NCBI GenBank assembly: GCA_025362535.1
Contig: JANYGE010000233.1
Location: 1 to 9,195, forward strand
Length of the DNA: 9,195 nucleotides
DNA from: Hyphomicrobiales bacterium
GTDB taxonomy: Bacteria > Pseudomonadota > Alphaproteobacteria > Rhizobiales > Aestuariivirgaceae
Reading direction: 5' to 3'
Shown here piece after piece: positions 1 through 7,995 of this stretch (the first letter of the stretch is position 1; every line of letters begins with the position of its first letter). The translations under genes were made by a program, and so were the position numbers. The notes beneath the pieces are model-generated. The model saw only the letters and a program-made list of their open reading frames with translations. It made no database searches and was not told the origin of the DNA.

Positions 1-527
1 CACTGAAAGATGGCCGCATCAGTGACGATGCTATTGCGCAGGGCTTAAAAAACGTAACCTGGCCCGCACGCTTGCAGAATTTAGGTCAAGGTCATCTAAG
101 AAAATTTATCTCGCCAGAAACTGATATCTGGCTCGATGGCGGCCATAATGGTCCGGCGGGTGTCGTTCTCTCCCAAGCTTTGCGTGAAATGCCAAAGCGC
201 GAGACGATTATGATTTGGGGTATGCTCAACACCAAACACCCTGGCGACTTTATTGCAAATTTCAAAGATGTGGTGAGCCATATCTACACGCTCACCATCC
301 CCGATGAGGCCAATGCCATTAGCGCTGAAGATTTAGCACAGATTTCTGCTGAGAATGGCCTTAGTGCCTCGCCTGCTGTCAGCCTTGAAAATGCTTTGGA
401 GCAGGCCTCACTGCTGAAACCTGCTCCAAGAATAATCATTTGTGGTTCGCTCTATCTGGCTGGCCATGTTTTGGCGCTGCACAGCGGTGAAACACCATCC
501 GCCGTCAGCGGCGCTGCCCGGCGTTAG
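1..527 (+). CDS. folC: Folylpolyglutamate synthase / dihydrofolate synthase, C-terminal part (5' end cut by window)
   Basis: This bifunctional Mur-ligase-like enzyme adds L-glutamate to dihydropteroate and to reduced folates, using ATP, in the cytoplasm. The open frame is entered at base 3 and gives 174 codons to a TAG at 525-527. The family is usually about 430 residues, so roughly the last 40% is present; the ATP-binding P-loop lies off the left edge. Visible landmarks are WPARLQ (fragment residues 20-25), WLDGGHN (43-49, the Mur-ligase C-terminal domain signature with the His-Asn pair) and the conserved end [13 protein letters not shown]. The residue after HN is Gly followed by Pro, where many FolC proteins have Pro directly; this is a mild variation. 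The TTG at 72 lies inside a conserved stretch and is not the true start. In alphaproteobacteria folC usually follows accD, which would be off the left edge (known context, not seen). It converges on trxA with a 4-bp overlap. Confidence 0.95.
   Translation, partial: LKDGRISDDAIAQGLKNVTWPARLQNLGQGHLRKFISPETDIWLDGGHNGPAGVVLSQALREMPKRETIMIWGMLNTKHPGDFIANFKDVVSHIYTLTIPDEANAISAEDLAQISAENGLSASPAVSLENALEQASLLKPAPRIIICGSLYLAGHVLALHSGETPSAVSGAARR
500..513 (-). other. Short GC-rich inverted repeat just downstream of trxA (possible weak hairpin)
   Basis: The arms are CGCCG (500-504) and CGGCG (509-513) around a 4-nt loop. The repeat lies inside the folC 3' coding end and 10 nt past the trxA stop in trxA's direction. 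There is no T-tract after it on either strand, so it does not meet the usual pattern of an intrinsic terminator. It may still stall RNA polymerase or protect the trxA mRNA 3' end. In GC-rich coding sequence a 5-bp stem can occur by chance. Confidence 0.25.
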
Positions 528-844
528 ATCGAGCTCTCGATCCAGCTTTGCAGTTGGTTCTTTGGTGCTGCACCAACCTTGGTTGCAGCCAATTTGCCAT
601 CCTTGAACACCATCAATGTGGGAATGCCACGCACACCATATTTGGAAGGTGCGCCAGGATTTTCGTCGATGTTGATTTTTACAATTTTGGCTTTTGGACC
701 AAGACTGGCCGCAATTTCTTCCAAAGCTGGGCCAATCATTTTGCAGGGGCCACACCATTCGGCCCAAAAATCGACAACCACCGGGGTTTTTGAATTGATA
801 ACATCAGCTTCAAAACTAGCATCCGTGACTTTATGGGTGGACAT
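524..844 (-). CDS. trxA: Thioredoxin
   Basis: This is a small cytoplasmic disulfide reductase that donates electrons to ribonucleotide reductase, methionine sulfoxide reductase and other targets, and is recharged by thioredoxin reductase. The 106-residue product has the usual length. It shows the redox motif WCGPC (Cys31 and Cys34), the buried Asp25 in VVVDFWAEW, Lys57 in VKINID, and the cis-Pro75 loop GIPT. The start chosen is ATG at 844. A GGAG Shine-Dalgarno sequence sits 9 nt upstream, and the protein then begins in register with typical thioredoxins. An in-frame TTG at 859 would add five residues, but it overlaps the Shine-Dalgarno sequence and is unlikely to be used. The gene lies 58 bp after addA on the same strand, so it may be read through from the addBA operon, have its own promoter within the addA end, or both. 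Its TAA overlaps the folC stop by 4 bp in the opposite direction. Confidence 0.97.
   Translation of the reverse strand: MSTHKVTDASFEADVINSKTPVVVDFWAEWCGPCKMIGPALEEIAASLGPKAKIVKINIDENPGAPSKYGVRGIPTLMVFKDGKLAATKVGAAPKNQLQSWIESSI
527..542. other. Palindromic repeat at the folC/trxA convergent junction (possible hairpin)
   Basis: GATCGA (527-532) and TCGATC (537-542) pair around the loop GCTC. For folC transcripts it begins at the last base of the stop codon. For trxA it forms the last sense codons. No run of T follows in the folC direction, so a classical Rho-independent terminator is not supported. It is the only symmetrical element at the point where the two transcription units meet. Confidence 0.3.
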
Positions 845-853
845 TATGGTATT

Positions 854-857
854 CTCC
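854..857 (-). promoter_or_regulatory. Ribosome binding site of trxA (decides the start)
   Basis: GGAG on the minus strand lies 9 nt before the ATG at 844. It makes that ATG the likely start and shares bases with the alternative in-frame TTG at 859-857, which argues against that codon as initiator. Confidence 0.75.
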
Positions 858-902
858 AATTCGGTTCTTGAACCCTAGAGGTAGGAGTGCCAAGGCGTTT
901 GG

Positions 903-3900
903 TCAAGGTGCTTCAAGCTCCAGTTCAGCGAAAGCTTCAGCGCGCGGCAGCTTGAGAAAGTCCGGCTCTATCCACATGAGTTTGGCGCTTTGCGTCCAGA
1001 GCAAAGCTGCATTGATTTTTCGGGTGGGAAAGGCTTGCTCCAACAAGGCGGAATAGAGCGCCATTTGGTGGACATAAGGATGCGATTTATTGATCGATTC
1101 GGGAACAGAACGATCCGATTTATAGTCCAAAACATAAATTTCATCGTTTTCGATAGAAAGTCGATCAACCCGTCCGCTCACTTCCCGGCCGTCGGCAAGT
1201 GTGCCACGCAATTCTGCTTCCCCGTGACTTTCGGAGCCAAAAAACGGTGCAAGTTCGGGTGACCTAATGATTGCAAGCAAGTTTAAGGCTTCATCCACCG
1301 GAAAACCAAGGCGTTTGGCCCAATTTTTGGCATAGGCACTCTGACGAGCCATCTCCATTGTGGAGAGCTCATGAAGAAGCGCATGAATTGCCGTGCCTCG
1401 CCTTTGGGCTTTTGGATTTTTGGCATGGGCAATTATGTTGTGTTTTTCAATTAAGCTGGAGAGGCTGTAGATGGATTTGCCATTTTCCTTTGCTGCTGGC
1501 GCTACAGCCCAATCAGGTAATTTCTTTTCTGCCACTCCAGCTCTTTTTGAGAGTTGCGAGATGGTGGACGACGGTTCAGCATTTGCTCCGTCTGTTAGAG
1601 TTTTCCCAATCGCTGCTTCAATTGTTGCATACCAACTATCTGCCGGAATATTTTTTGAGCTCTTAACCCCACACACGTAAAGCTCATCGCAGGCTCTGGT
1701 CATGGCGACATAGAGCAATCGGTTTCGTTCAGCCTGTGCCTTTAGCTTTGCTTGGTCTTTCCAGTTTTGAAGCACGGCTGCTTCAGTTAGATTGCCGAGC
1801 ACCCAGAGCGGAAGACCGGCTCCGTTAGCACTGTCAGGTCCGGTCAAAAGCATCGGGTCACTGCGCCCGCCCGTTGGCACAGAGGCTGCATCGGCCAAAA
1901 ATACAATATTGGCTTCTAGGCCTTTGGCGCCATGCACTGTCATCAAGCGCACCTCTCCCGCTGCCTGTTCCATTTCACGTTTGATGTCAGTGTCGGTAGA
2001 TTGAAACCAGTGCAAAAAACCCGCCAATGAATAGCCATTGTCAAGTTGATAGGCCATTGCTTGATCGAGAAAGGCATTGCTGGCGTCGATGGCTTCCGTG
2101 CCCAATCGCTTTACGATATTGAATCTGGCTTTGCTCAAAATGCTAGCAAAGAACTCAAATGGACCCATGGTTAGCATTTGCTTCTGCAATTCCAACAATC
2201 TGCTGAGATTGTTATCTGGATTTTGCTGCAGTCTGCTCCAGAGGGAGGATGTTCCACGCCCAATAGCCAGTTGCATCAGATCGTCTTCACTGATCGGATG
2301 AGCAAGCAACGGACTCTTTAGAACACAAGCTAAGGCATAATCATCTTGCGGAATAAGCAACCATTGCAGAAGAATGAGGAGATCTTGCACAATAAGGCTT
2401 TCACGCAGTTTCAAGCGATCAGCGCCAGCAACGGGAACTCCCAATTTACGCAATTCAGAAATCAACATCGAGAAGAGCGGGCTTCGGGATTGCAGAAGAA
2501 TTAAAATATCACCAGCCTCAACCAAGCGACCACGGGGCTTCAGCTCGCGCGTACCAACCCAAGATTTTATTGTTTCAGCAATTTTGCGTGCCAGCAATCG
2601 CCGAGGTGAACGGCTCGGTTCTTCATCAACTGGGGCATCCCACGGCCTTTCTTCAGCATCCTCTTCCACTGGCTCGAACAATGGCCAGAGCTCAAAATGC
2701 CCTTGCTCCTTCAAACGATTTGACTGGTGCGGGTTTTCGGTCGTGTCGGTCAATTCAAAACCAAAGCGCCCTGGTTGATTGGGCGGAAAAACTGTGTCAA
2801 CGACAGCGAGAACCTCAGGCGTTGTGCGATATGAAATCGCTAAATCAACTTTCGATAAAGCTTTTCCTGCGCCCGATATGCGCGTAGAAAGTGCCGCTCT
2901 TGCTTTGGCCAACGCGTGAATATCTGCACCTTGGAAACTATAGATTGACTGCTTGCGATCCCCCACCACAAAAAGGGTTCGATCATTTTTTTGTAACCCG
3001 CCTTGTCCGGCGAAAAATTCTTCAACCAAAGCGGAAATAATTCTCCACTGTGCCGGGCTGGTGTCTTGTGCCTCATCAACCAATATATGTTTTAGCCCGG
3101 CATCTAATTTATAAAGCACCCACTGTGCGGCGCGGGAAGATGTGAGAAGCGTCGTTGTTCGATTGATCAAATCGTCAAAATCATATTGGCCCAGAACTCT
3201 TTTGCGCTGCTCAATGCGCTGGTGAACGGCCTGTGCTAGGATGAAGAGATTGCTGGTTGCGTCAATGCGCACCAACAGATCATGGCGATACAGCAACTCT
3301 ACAAAGCGCTGCTTTTCTGCTTCCAAAAACTCTGCTGTCGCCGGATGACTCTTGGCTGTTCCAACTGCGATCAAACTGGCGCGTGGCGTTAATTCAGCAG
3401 TGAGGAAAAGAGCTTTAAGTTTGTCGATACTTGATGGTGATGTGGCAATAGATTTTAACAAGCCAGCGGTATCATGCGAGCGGTGAATCTTGATGTCTGA
3501 TAGTAGAGTGGCGTGATGCAAATATGCAGCTTGATCGATAGCGCAGATTTCAGCAGCCATTGAGTCAATGGTGTTTTCAAGTGGAAGCGCCAAGCTGCTC
3601 TTAAGGATGAGAGAAAATCCAGCCTCATCCAACTCGCTGTTTAAGACATTTCGCAAGCCTTTGGCATTGCTCAAAAACTGCCGGAGTAGACTCTCAAAAC
3701 TGTTGCTGGAAATATAAGAGATCACACTGGAAAGAGCTTCGGCCAAACCAGTGTCTTTGGCAGATTCTGCCGTAGAGAGTATTTCTGAAATGGCTGCTGA
3801 GACTTGAGCTTCCGTGTCACGGTCATTCATCACGCGAAACCCAGGTGCCATGCCCGCTTCAACCGAGAATTGCTGCAGAAGTTTTTCGCAAAAGGCGTGA

Positions 3901-4271
3901 ATGGTCTGAATTTTTAATCCACCTGGGGTCTCGAGAGCTCTGGCAAAAAGTCTGCGGGCATTGCGACAGATTTCAATCTCAGGTGCTTCTTCGCAAAGTT
4001 CGGCTAATTCGGCTGTGAGCTCAGCATCGCCCATAACGGTCCATTTGCTGAGACGGGCAAAAAGTCGGGCCGACATTTCCGCAGCAGCGGCTTTGGTGTA
4101 GGTGATGCACAAAATCGCTGACGGCTCTGCGCCCGACAACAAAAGCCTTGCCACGCGCTCGACCAGCACATGAGTTTTGCCAGATCCCGCATTGGCTGTG
4201 ACCCATACGGTGTGGCGTGGATCAGCCGCGAGGCGTTGTTCTGGCGTGGCCTTGAGTTTGCTTTTGCTCAT
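903..4271 (-). CDS. addA: Double-strand break repair helicase-nuclease AddA (alphaproteobacterial type)
   Basis: AddA is the ATP-driven 3'-5' helicase and nuclease subunit of the AddAB complex, which resects DNA ends for RecA loading and homologous recombination. The 1122-residue product shows the SF1/UvrD-like motif series in order: Q-motif TPEQ (Q12), Walker A ANAGSGKT (26-33), motif Ia around ITYTKAAAAEMSARL, QTIHAFCEKLL (about 122-132), Walker B DEAQDT (399-404), GDRKQSIYSFQGAD (about 437-450), SYRTTPEVL, TVHGAKGLE (778-786) and LLYVAMTRACDEL (about 853-865). A C-terminal RecB-type PD-(D/E)XK nuclease follows: GTAIHALLH (H963), GRVDRL (D1036), LDYKSD (D1049, K1051) and YVHQMALY (Q1069). 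All expected catalytic residues are present, so both activities should be intact. The start chosen is ATG at 4271, which overlaps the addB stop as ATGA and has an AGGCGAGG stretch just upstream. An ATG at 4292 would add seven residues but lacks a Shine-Dalgarno sequence. Translation is probably coupled to addB. Confidence 0.97.
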   Translation of the reverse strand: MSKSKLKATPEQRLAADPRHTVWVTANAGSGKTHVLVERVARLLLSGAEPSAILCITYTKAAAAEMSARLFARLSKWTVMGDAELTAELAELCEEAPEIEICRNARRLFARALETPGGLKIQTIHAFCEKLLQQFSVEAGMAPGFRVMNDRDTEAQVSAAISEILSTAESAKDTGLAEALSSVISYISSNSFESLLRQFLSNAKGLRNVLNSELDEAGFSLILKSSLALPLENTIDSMAAEICAIDQAAYLHHATLLSDIKIHRSHDTAGLLKSIATSPSSIDKLKALFLTAELTPRASLIAVGTAKSHPATAEFLEAEKQRFVELLYRHDLLVRIDATSNLFILAQAVHQRIEQRKRVLGQYDFDDLINRTTTLLTSSRAAQWVLYKLDAGLKHILVDEAQDTSPAQWRIISALVEEFFAGQGGLQKNDRTLFVVGDRKQSIYSFQGADIHALAKARAALSTRISGAGKALSKVDLAISYRTTPEVLAVVDTVFPPNQPGRFGFELTDTTENPHQSNRLKEQGHFELWPLFEPVEEDAEERPWDAPVDEEPSRSPRRLLARKIAETIKSWVGTRELKPRGRLVEAGDILILLQSRSPLFSMLISELRKLGVPVAGADRLKLRESLIVQDLLILLQWLLIPQDDYALACVLKSPLLAHPISEDDLMQLAIGRGTSSLWSRLQQNPDNNLSRLLELQKQMLTMGPFEFFASILSKARFNIVKRLGTEAIDASNAFLDQAMAYQLDNGYSLAGFLHWFQSTDTDIKREMEQAAGEVRLMTVHGAKGLEANIVFLADAASVPTGGRSDPMLLTGPDSANGAGLPLWVLGNLTEAAVLQNWKDQAKLKAQAERNRLLYVAMTRACDELYVCGVKSSKNIPADSWYATIEAAIGKTLTDGANAEPSSTISQLSKRAGVAEKKLPDWAVAPAAKENGKSIYSLSSLIEKHNIIAHAKNPKAQRRGTAIHALLHELSTMEMARQSAYAKNWAKRLGFPVDEALNLLAIIRSPELAPFFGSESHGEAELRGTLADGREVSGRVDRLSIENDEIYVLDYKSDRSVPESINKSHPYVHQMALYSALLEQAFPTRKINAALLWTQSAKLMWIEPDFLKLPRAEAFAELELEAP

Positions 4272-7200
4272 GCCTCGCCTGCCAACATCCATTCGCGGTA
4301 ACGCGACAGATGATCATAATCGGTTGGGGCATCTTCCATTTGAATTGCAGCACGCGGATAATAGGCTTGGACTAGGTTTTGGTATTTACCCAAAAGTGCC
4401 TTGAAACCTTCCAACTGGGCTTTGGCCAAGTCATCCAGCGATTGGTTTTCAATAGAGGCGATGTCTTTCACTTCGCCCGCCGGACGAGAACCCGTGATAT
4501 GCAGATACATCATTTCTGCCACTGATTTACAGTTTAAGTTCGGAAAGCCATTCGCGAGCAAGATTGCAGCTTCCAGCGGCAATTGCGGGCTGATGCCACT
4601 GCGCACAGTTTTGGCACTTGGTGGGGTTCCCGACTTATAATCGATAGTGCGCGCCGTGCCATCTGTGAGAATGTCGATGCGGTCGGCCTTTGCTGTCAGC
4701 CTGTGACTGGTTGACGCAATATCAAATTCAATCCGTCCACTTATTTCGGCATGCAAGCTTGTAAGTGCTTCGCGAAATTTTGGCTCCTCTTCGGCAATCC
4801 ATGCGGCAATGCGCTTAAACCTCGACCACCAGAAGGCGGATATTTCTGGATTTTTGCGCAATGGCTTGAAGACCTGTTCACCAGCCTGCACCAGCAAAGT
4901 ATAACTATCCTCCGCAAGCGAGCTTGCCTGCTGCTGATTCCAAATCTTAAGCGCTTCATGATAGAGTGTGCCGCGCAGTGCCGCATCGGGCGGGCGAGCC
5001 AGAGCTTGTAGTGGCTCTAACCTTAATATCCTTTTGGCGTAGATCGCATAGGGATCGCGGATCAGCCTCTCAACTTCAGTCACGCTAAACTGGATGGGGC
5101 GGGCGGCGAGCGGAGGCTTTGGCTTTGGCTTATCATGTGGCGCTTGGACCGGACTTACATCCAATGACTGGGCCAACTCCACCCATGACCGGTCATTGGC
5201 TGAATCTGCTAGCAGGCCTGCAGCTTCGATAATTGTCTGAAGCCGCAAAAGCCAACGTGAGGGAATTTGTGGTGCACCATCCAAGCGCTTCGAGCACGTG
5301 AGATAGACCTTGGCATAGCCCAAGGCTTGCGTGAAATCATGGGCAGAAACCCCAATGTCGCGTTCCGGCATTTGCATACCAAAGAGCGTTCGCATGGGGC
5401 GATTGAGCCACGGTCCGGGATCAGGCTGTGCAGGCCAGCGTCCCTCATTGAGCCCACCCAATATAATAATATCGCTTGGAACAAGGCGTGCTTCCAACAC
5501 GCCATATATTGCAAGGCGAGGGTGGGTGGACCTTACAAACTGAAAAGTTTTTTCGCGCAGCACATGCGCCAAGATCGGGGCCACCGAAGAAAAATGACTT
5601 CTGGGCAACCTCTTGGCCTCAGCATGCAGCTCTTCGAGCACGCTGGCAAATATCTGGTTTGCTGGTTTTGTCCAATCAGCTTCTGGAGCCAGCTTGTTTA
5701 GAGTGTCTTCAAATACCGCAATATGATCTTCGCCGGATTGAATATTCTCTCGCTGCAAAGGTATGAGAATATCCAAGAGGCTCTTCACAAATCTCTGTAA
5801 TGAGAGCCAGTCATCCTCCGTCATGCTGGCGACCAAGGAATGCGCACGCAGGTTCCTGCGTTTGGCATCAATAGCGCGCGCCAAAGATTGTTGAAGACCG
5901 ACCAGACCACTTTCAGTGCTATAATCACGCAAAACTGCAATTTCTAAATGGCGTAAATTTTTGAGATAGTCATCGCGGTTCAAACCGAGTGTTGCATCTG
6001 GATGTGAGAGCAGGGCCAGTAAATCAGCGAATGACAGTCCATTGGCTAATGATTGCAAGAGCTGGGTTGCAAGAGCGGCAATTCCATAGTGATGCAGGGG
6101 CTCGCCAGCTGAATCATCGATCACAATATCCCAACGCAGGAGCTCAGTTTTGACCCGTTGGGCAAGATCACGATCCGGAGTAACAAGGGCTGCGGTTTGG
6201 TGTGGGGTTTCCAGAGCATGACGCAGAATGAGGGCTATGGACCTTGCTTCAATATGCCGATCAGGGGCCTTGATAACATGAAGCTGCGCAATGGCTTTGC
6301 TCATTTCTTCTGAGCGCCCCTTCAACACAACATGCCATTGTTCTGCGGTGGTTGATGGGCGCATGAGTTCAGCACTCATAAAATTGCGCTGCGGATTGCC
6401 CTTGCTTAGAGCCACGACATTTTGGCGTTCGACTTTTATATCGGCAATTAAATTTTGAAGAGAAAATTGTGGATGGTCGGAGCCAATTGAGCTCCAATCT
6501 TCTTCGGTCATTTCAAGATCGAGACCGGGTAAAACAACCGCCCCCTGCTCATGGTGAGCAATGGCCTTCAATAGGGCACGCGTCGCCGGAATTGTTCCGG
6601 TTGATCCTGCCGCAATAATAGGACCACGTAGTTTTGAGTTTGAAATTCGGGTCGCTTCTAACCTGATGAGCAAGCTGCGCCGTGCCGACGGACCCATCAG
6701 ATTTTCTTGCATCAGCCTTTGTGGAAGCTCAATTTTCAACAGGCCAAGGAGATCAAGCAAGGCTGTGCGATGATCGGAAAGCTCAACATTATAAGCCTCA
6801 GAAAGCTGATTGAAGTTTGTCTCGCCAGTTTCCATTTGATCGACCAGCTGCAACAGGCTGTTGGCCAGACCAAGGCTTTGAATTTGTGAGGCTTGAATTT
6901 CTGCGGCAATTTTTGCCTGAGGATTGTTCGCTGCCCAGTTTTTGAGAATATCGAGCATAAGCAAAACTTGGCCAGTGCGCGAAATGGCGGCGGGGATATC
7001 CGCGGCACTGCCATCATCCTGCAACCTGCCATCATCAATGTCGCCGATGGGTTTAATGGTTGGAAGCAATAATGTGCGTTGACCAGAATGTTGCGCGAGA
7101 ATTGAACCTAAAATACGGGCTGCTCTTCTGGTTGGCAGCAGAATGGTCCAGTTTGGCAGTGGAGGAATTTCTCGTTTGGCTTGAGCAAAGGGAAAACCCA

Positions 7201-7279
7201 GAAGGATTTCCCGCGCCAGCACATGCAAAAAATCTCCACCCGGTGCTATGTTATAAACGCGGCATTCGGGTGCGTTCAT
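4268..7279 (-). CDS. addB: Double-strand break repair protein AddB (alphaproteobacterial type)
   Basis: AddB is the partner subunit of AddA. It has an inactive helicase-like body and a second RecB-type nuclease domain, and together they process double-strand breaks. The 1003-residue product begins with RVYNIAPGGDFLHVLAREIL and LLPTRRAARIL (47-57), typical of the alphaproteobacterial family. The central signature LGGLNEGRWPAQ lies near residue 610. The C-terminal nuclease carries RDPYAIYAKRILRL (about 741-754), RGTLYHEAL, ADRIDI, IDYKSG (D880, K882) and QLPLEAAIL (Q900, E904), and the protein ends with YDHLSRYREW. No Walker A (GxxGxGKS/T) is visible at the N-terminus. Only three cysteines occur (C6, one in LTCSKR, one in LNCKS), so the four-Cys iron-sulfur cluster of Firmicutes AddB is absent. 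The start is ATG at 7279, with GGGA 6 nt upstream and the previous gene's stop 3 nt away. The stop overlaps the addA start by 4 bp. Confidence 0.96.
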   Translation of the reverse strand: MNAPECRVYNIAPGGDFLHVLAREILLGFPFAQAKREIPPLPNWTILLPTRRAARILGSILAQHSGQRTLLLPTIKPIGDIDDGRLQDDGSAADIPAAISRTGQVLLMLDILKNWAANNPQAKIAAEIQASQIQSLGLANSLLQLVDQMETGETNFNQLSEAYNVELSDHRTALLDLLGLLKIELPQRLMQENLMGPSARRSLLIRLEATRISNSKLRGPIIAAGSTGTIPATRALLKAIAHHEQGAVVLPGLDLEMTEEDWSSIGSDHPQFSLQNLIADIKVERQNVVALSKGNPQRNFMSAELMRPSTTAEQWHVVLKGRSEEMSKAIAQLHVIKAPDRHIEARSIALILRHALETPHQTAALVTPDRDLAQRVKTELLRWDIVIDDSAGEPLHHYGIAALATQLLQSLANGLSFADLLALLSHPDATLGLNRDDYLKNLRHLEIAVLRDYSTESGLVGLQQSLARAIDAKRRNLRAHSLVASMTEDDWLSLQRFVKSLLDILIPLQRENIQSGEDHIAVFEDTLNKLAPEADWTKPANQIFASVLEELHAEAKRLPRSHFSSVAPILAHVLREKTFQFVRSTHPRLAIYGVLEARLVPSDIIILGGLNEGRWPAQPDPGPWLNRPMRTLFGMQMPERDIGVSAHDFTQALGYAKVYLTCSKRLDGAPQIPSRWLLRLQTIIEAAGLLADSANDRSWVELAQSLDVSPVQAPHDKPKPKPPLAARPIQFSVTEVERLIRDPYAIYAKRILRLEPLQALARPPDAALRGTLYHEALKIWNQQQASSLAEDSYTLLVQAGEQVFKPLRKNPEISAFWWSRFKRIAAWIAEEEPKFREALTSLHAEISGRIEFDIASTSHRLTAKADRIDILTDGTARTIDYKSGTPPSAKTVRSGISPQLPLEAAILLANGFPNLNCKSVAEMMYLHITGSRPAGEVKDIASIENQSLDDLAKAQLEGFKALLGKYQNLVQAYYPRAAIQMEDAPTDYDHLSRYREWMLAGEA

Positions 7280-7282
7280 TGC

Positions 7283-7993
7283 TTATCCCAATTTAAGAAA
7301 CTGTTCGGCTTCCATGATCGATTCTGGTGTGCCGACATGAAGCCAATGGCCTTGGTGGATGAGACCAAACAAGCGGCCTGTTGCAATTGCCTTATCCCAT
7401 AATAGATTCATCGAAAACTTTCCGTGTGGGGCCTCTGCAAAGAGGCGCGGGTGAACCAGGTAACCTCCAATATAAGTCAAACCAAGATTTGGGTTCTTTA
7501 GCCTTCGCGTCAAGCGTCCATCTGAGCTGCGCATAAAATCGCCATTGCCATCGTAGCCCACGGTATTCAATGGATCACACAATAATAGAAGACAGTCCAT
7601 CTCATCAGTCCAAGCCTCGCGCAAACGGCGCAGAGCTGGCTCGGCCTTATCAATCCAAAAACTATCACTGTTCAAAACAAAGAACGGATCACTTCCTAAT
7701 AAGGGCAAGGCGCGCGCAATGCCTCCGCCTGTGTCGAGAATGGCATCCGTCTCATCTGAAATGAGCGTTTTTGGAGAAGATTGAAGCGCACACCATTTTA
7801 TAATCTGGTCCGGCAGATAATGTGCGTTGACCACAGCTGTCGAAACCCCAGCTTCGCGCAGCCGGTCAAAGCCATAGGCAATGAGCGGTTGGCCAGCGAC
7901 CTCAATCAAAGGTTTTGGGGTGGTGTCCGTGAGAGGCCGCATGCGCGTGCCAAACCCCGCGGCCAGAACCATGGCTGTGTGGCCGATTGTCAT
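7283..7993 (-). CDS. Sugar-1-phosphate nucleotidyltransferase, MurU-like (probable MurNAc-1-phosphate uridylyltransferase)
   Basis: This cytoplasmic enzyme of the NTP-transferase fold joins a sugar-1-phosphate to a nucleoside triphosphate. Next to an AmgK-like kinase it is best read as MurU, which makes UDP-MurNAc from recycled MurNAc-1-phosphate, the pathway known from Pseudomonas putida. The 236 residues match a minimal single-domain member. Seen in order: nucleotide-binding loop LAAGFGTRMRPLT (10-22) with TPKPL (25-29, Lys27), DTGGGI (87-92), metal-binding LNSDSFW (D110), TYIGGYLVHP (173-182) and WLHVGTPESI (217-226). In RmlA-like relatives the residue at His219 is an Asp that binds the second metal contact; here it is His. 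The start ATG at 7993 is 2 nt after the stop of the fusion gene. The nearest GGA is 12 nt upstream, so initiation probably relies on coupling. Other possible substrates are mannose-1-phosphate or glucose-1-phosphate. The fold is certain, the substrate inferred. Confidence 0.9.
   Translation of the reverse strand: MTIGHTAMVLAAGFGTRMRPLTDTTPKPLIEVAGQPLIAYGFDRLREAGVSTAVVNAHYLPDQIIKWCALQSSPKTLISDETDAILDTGGGIARALPLLGSDPFFVLNSDSFWIDKAEPALRRLREAWTDEMDCLLLLCDPLNTVGYDGNGDFMRSSDGRLTRRLKNPNLGLTYIGGYLVHPRLFAEAPHGKFSMNLLWDKAIATGRLFGLIHQGHWLHVGTPESIMEAEQFLKLG
7286..7289 (-). promoter_or_regulatory. Ribosome binding site of addB, inside the end of the nucleotidyltransferase gene
   Basis: GGGA on the minus strand lies 6 nt before the addB ATG and overlaps the last Gly codon of the upstream gene. 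It supports the addB start. It also suggests that ribosomes finishing the upstream gene can re-initiate on addB. Confidence 0.55.
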
Positions 7994-7995
7994 GA

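Noticed and set aside
524..859. trxA start at the TTG at 859
   Set aside because: The TTG is part of the Shine-Dalgarno region for the ATG at 844, and the five added residues do not match usual thioredoxin N-termini.
2840..3079. Open frames on both strands inside addA and addB, such as the 79-codon frame here and a 144-codon plus-strand frame at 5267-5701
   Set aside because: They lie wholly inside well-supported genes, show no recognisable motif and have no ribosome binding site that I can see. They are shadows of the real reading frames.
4269..4292. addA start at the ATG at 4292, seven codons upstream
   Set aside because: It has no ribosome binding site, whereas the ATG at 4271 forms the typical ATGA overlap with the addB stop.
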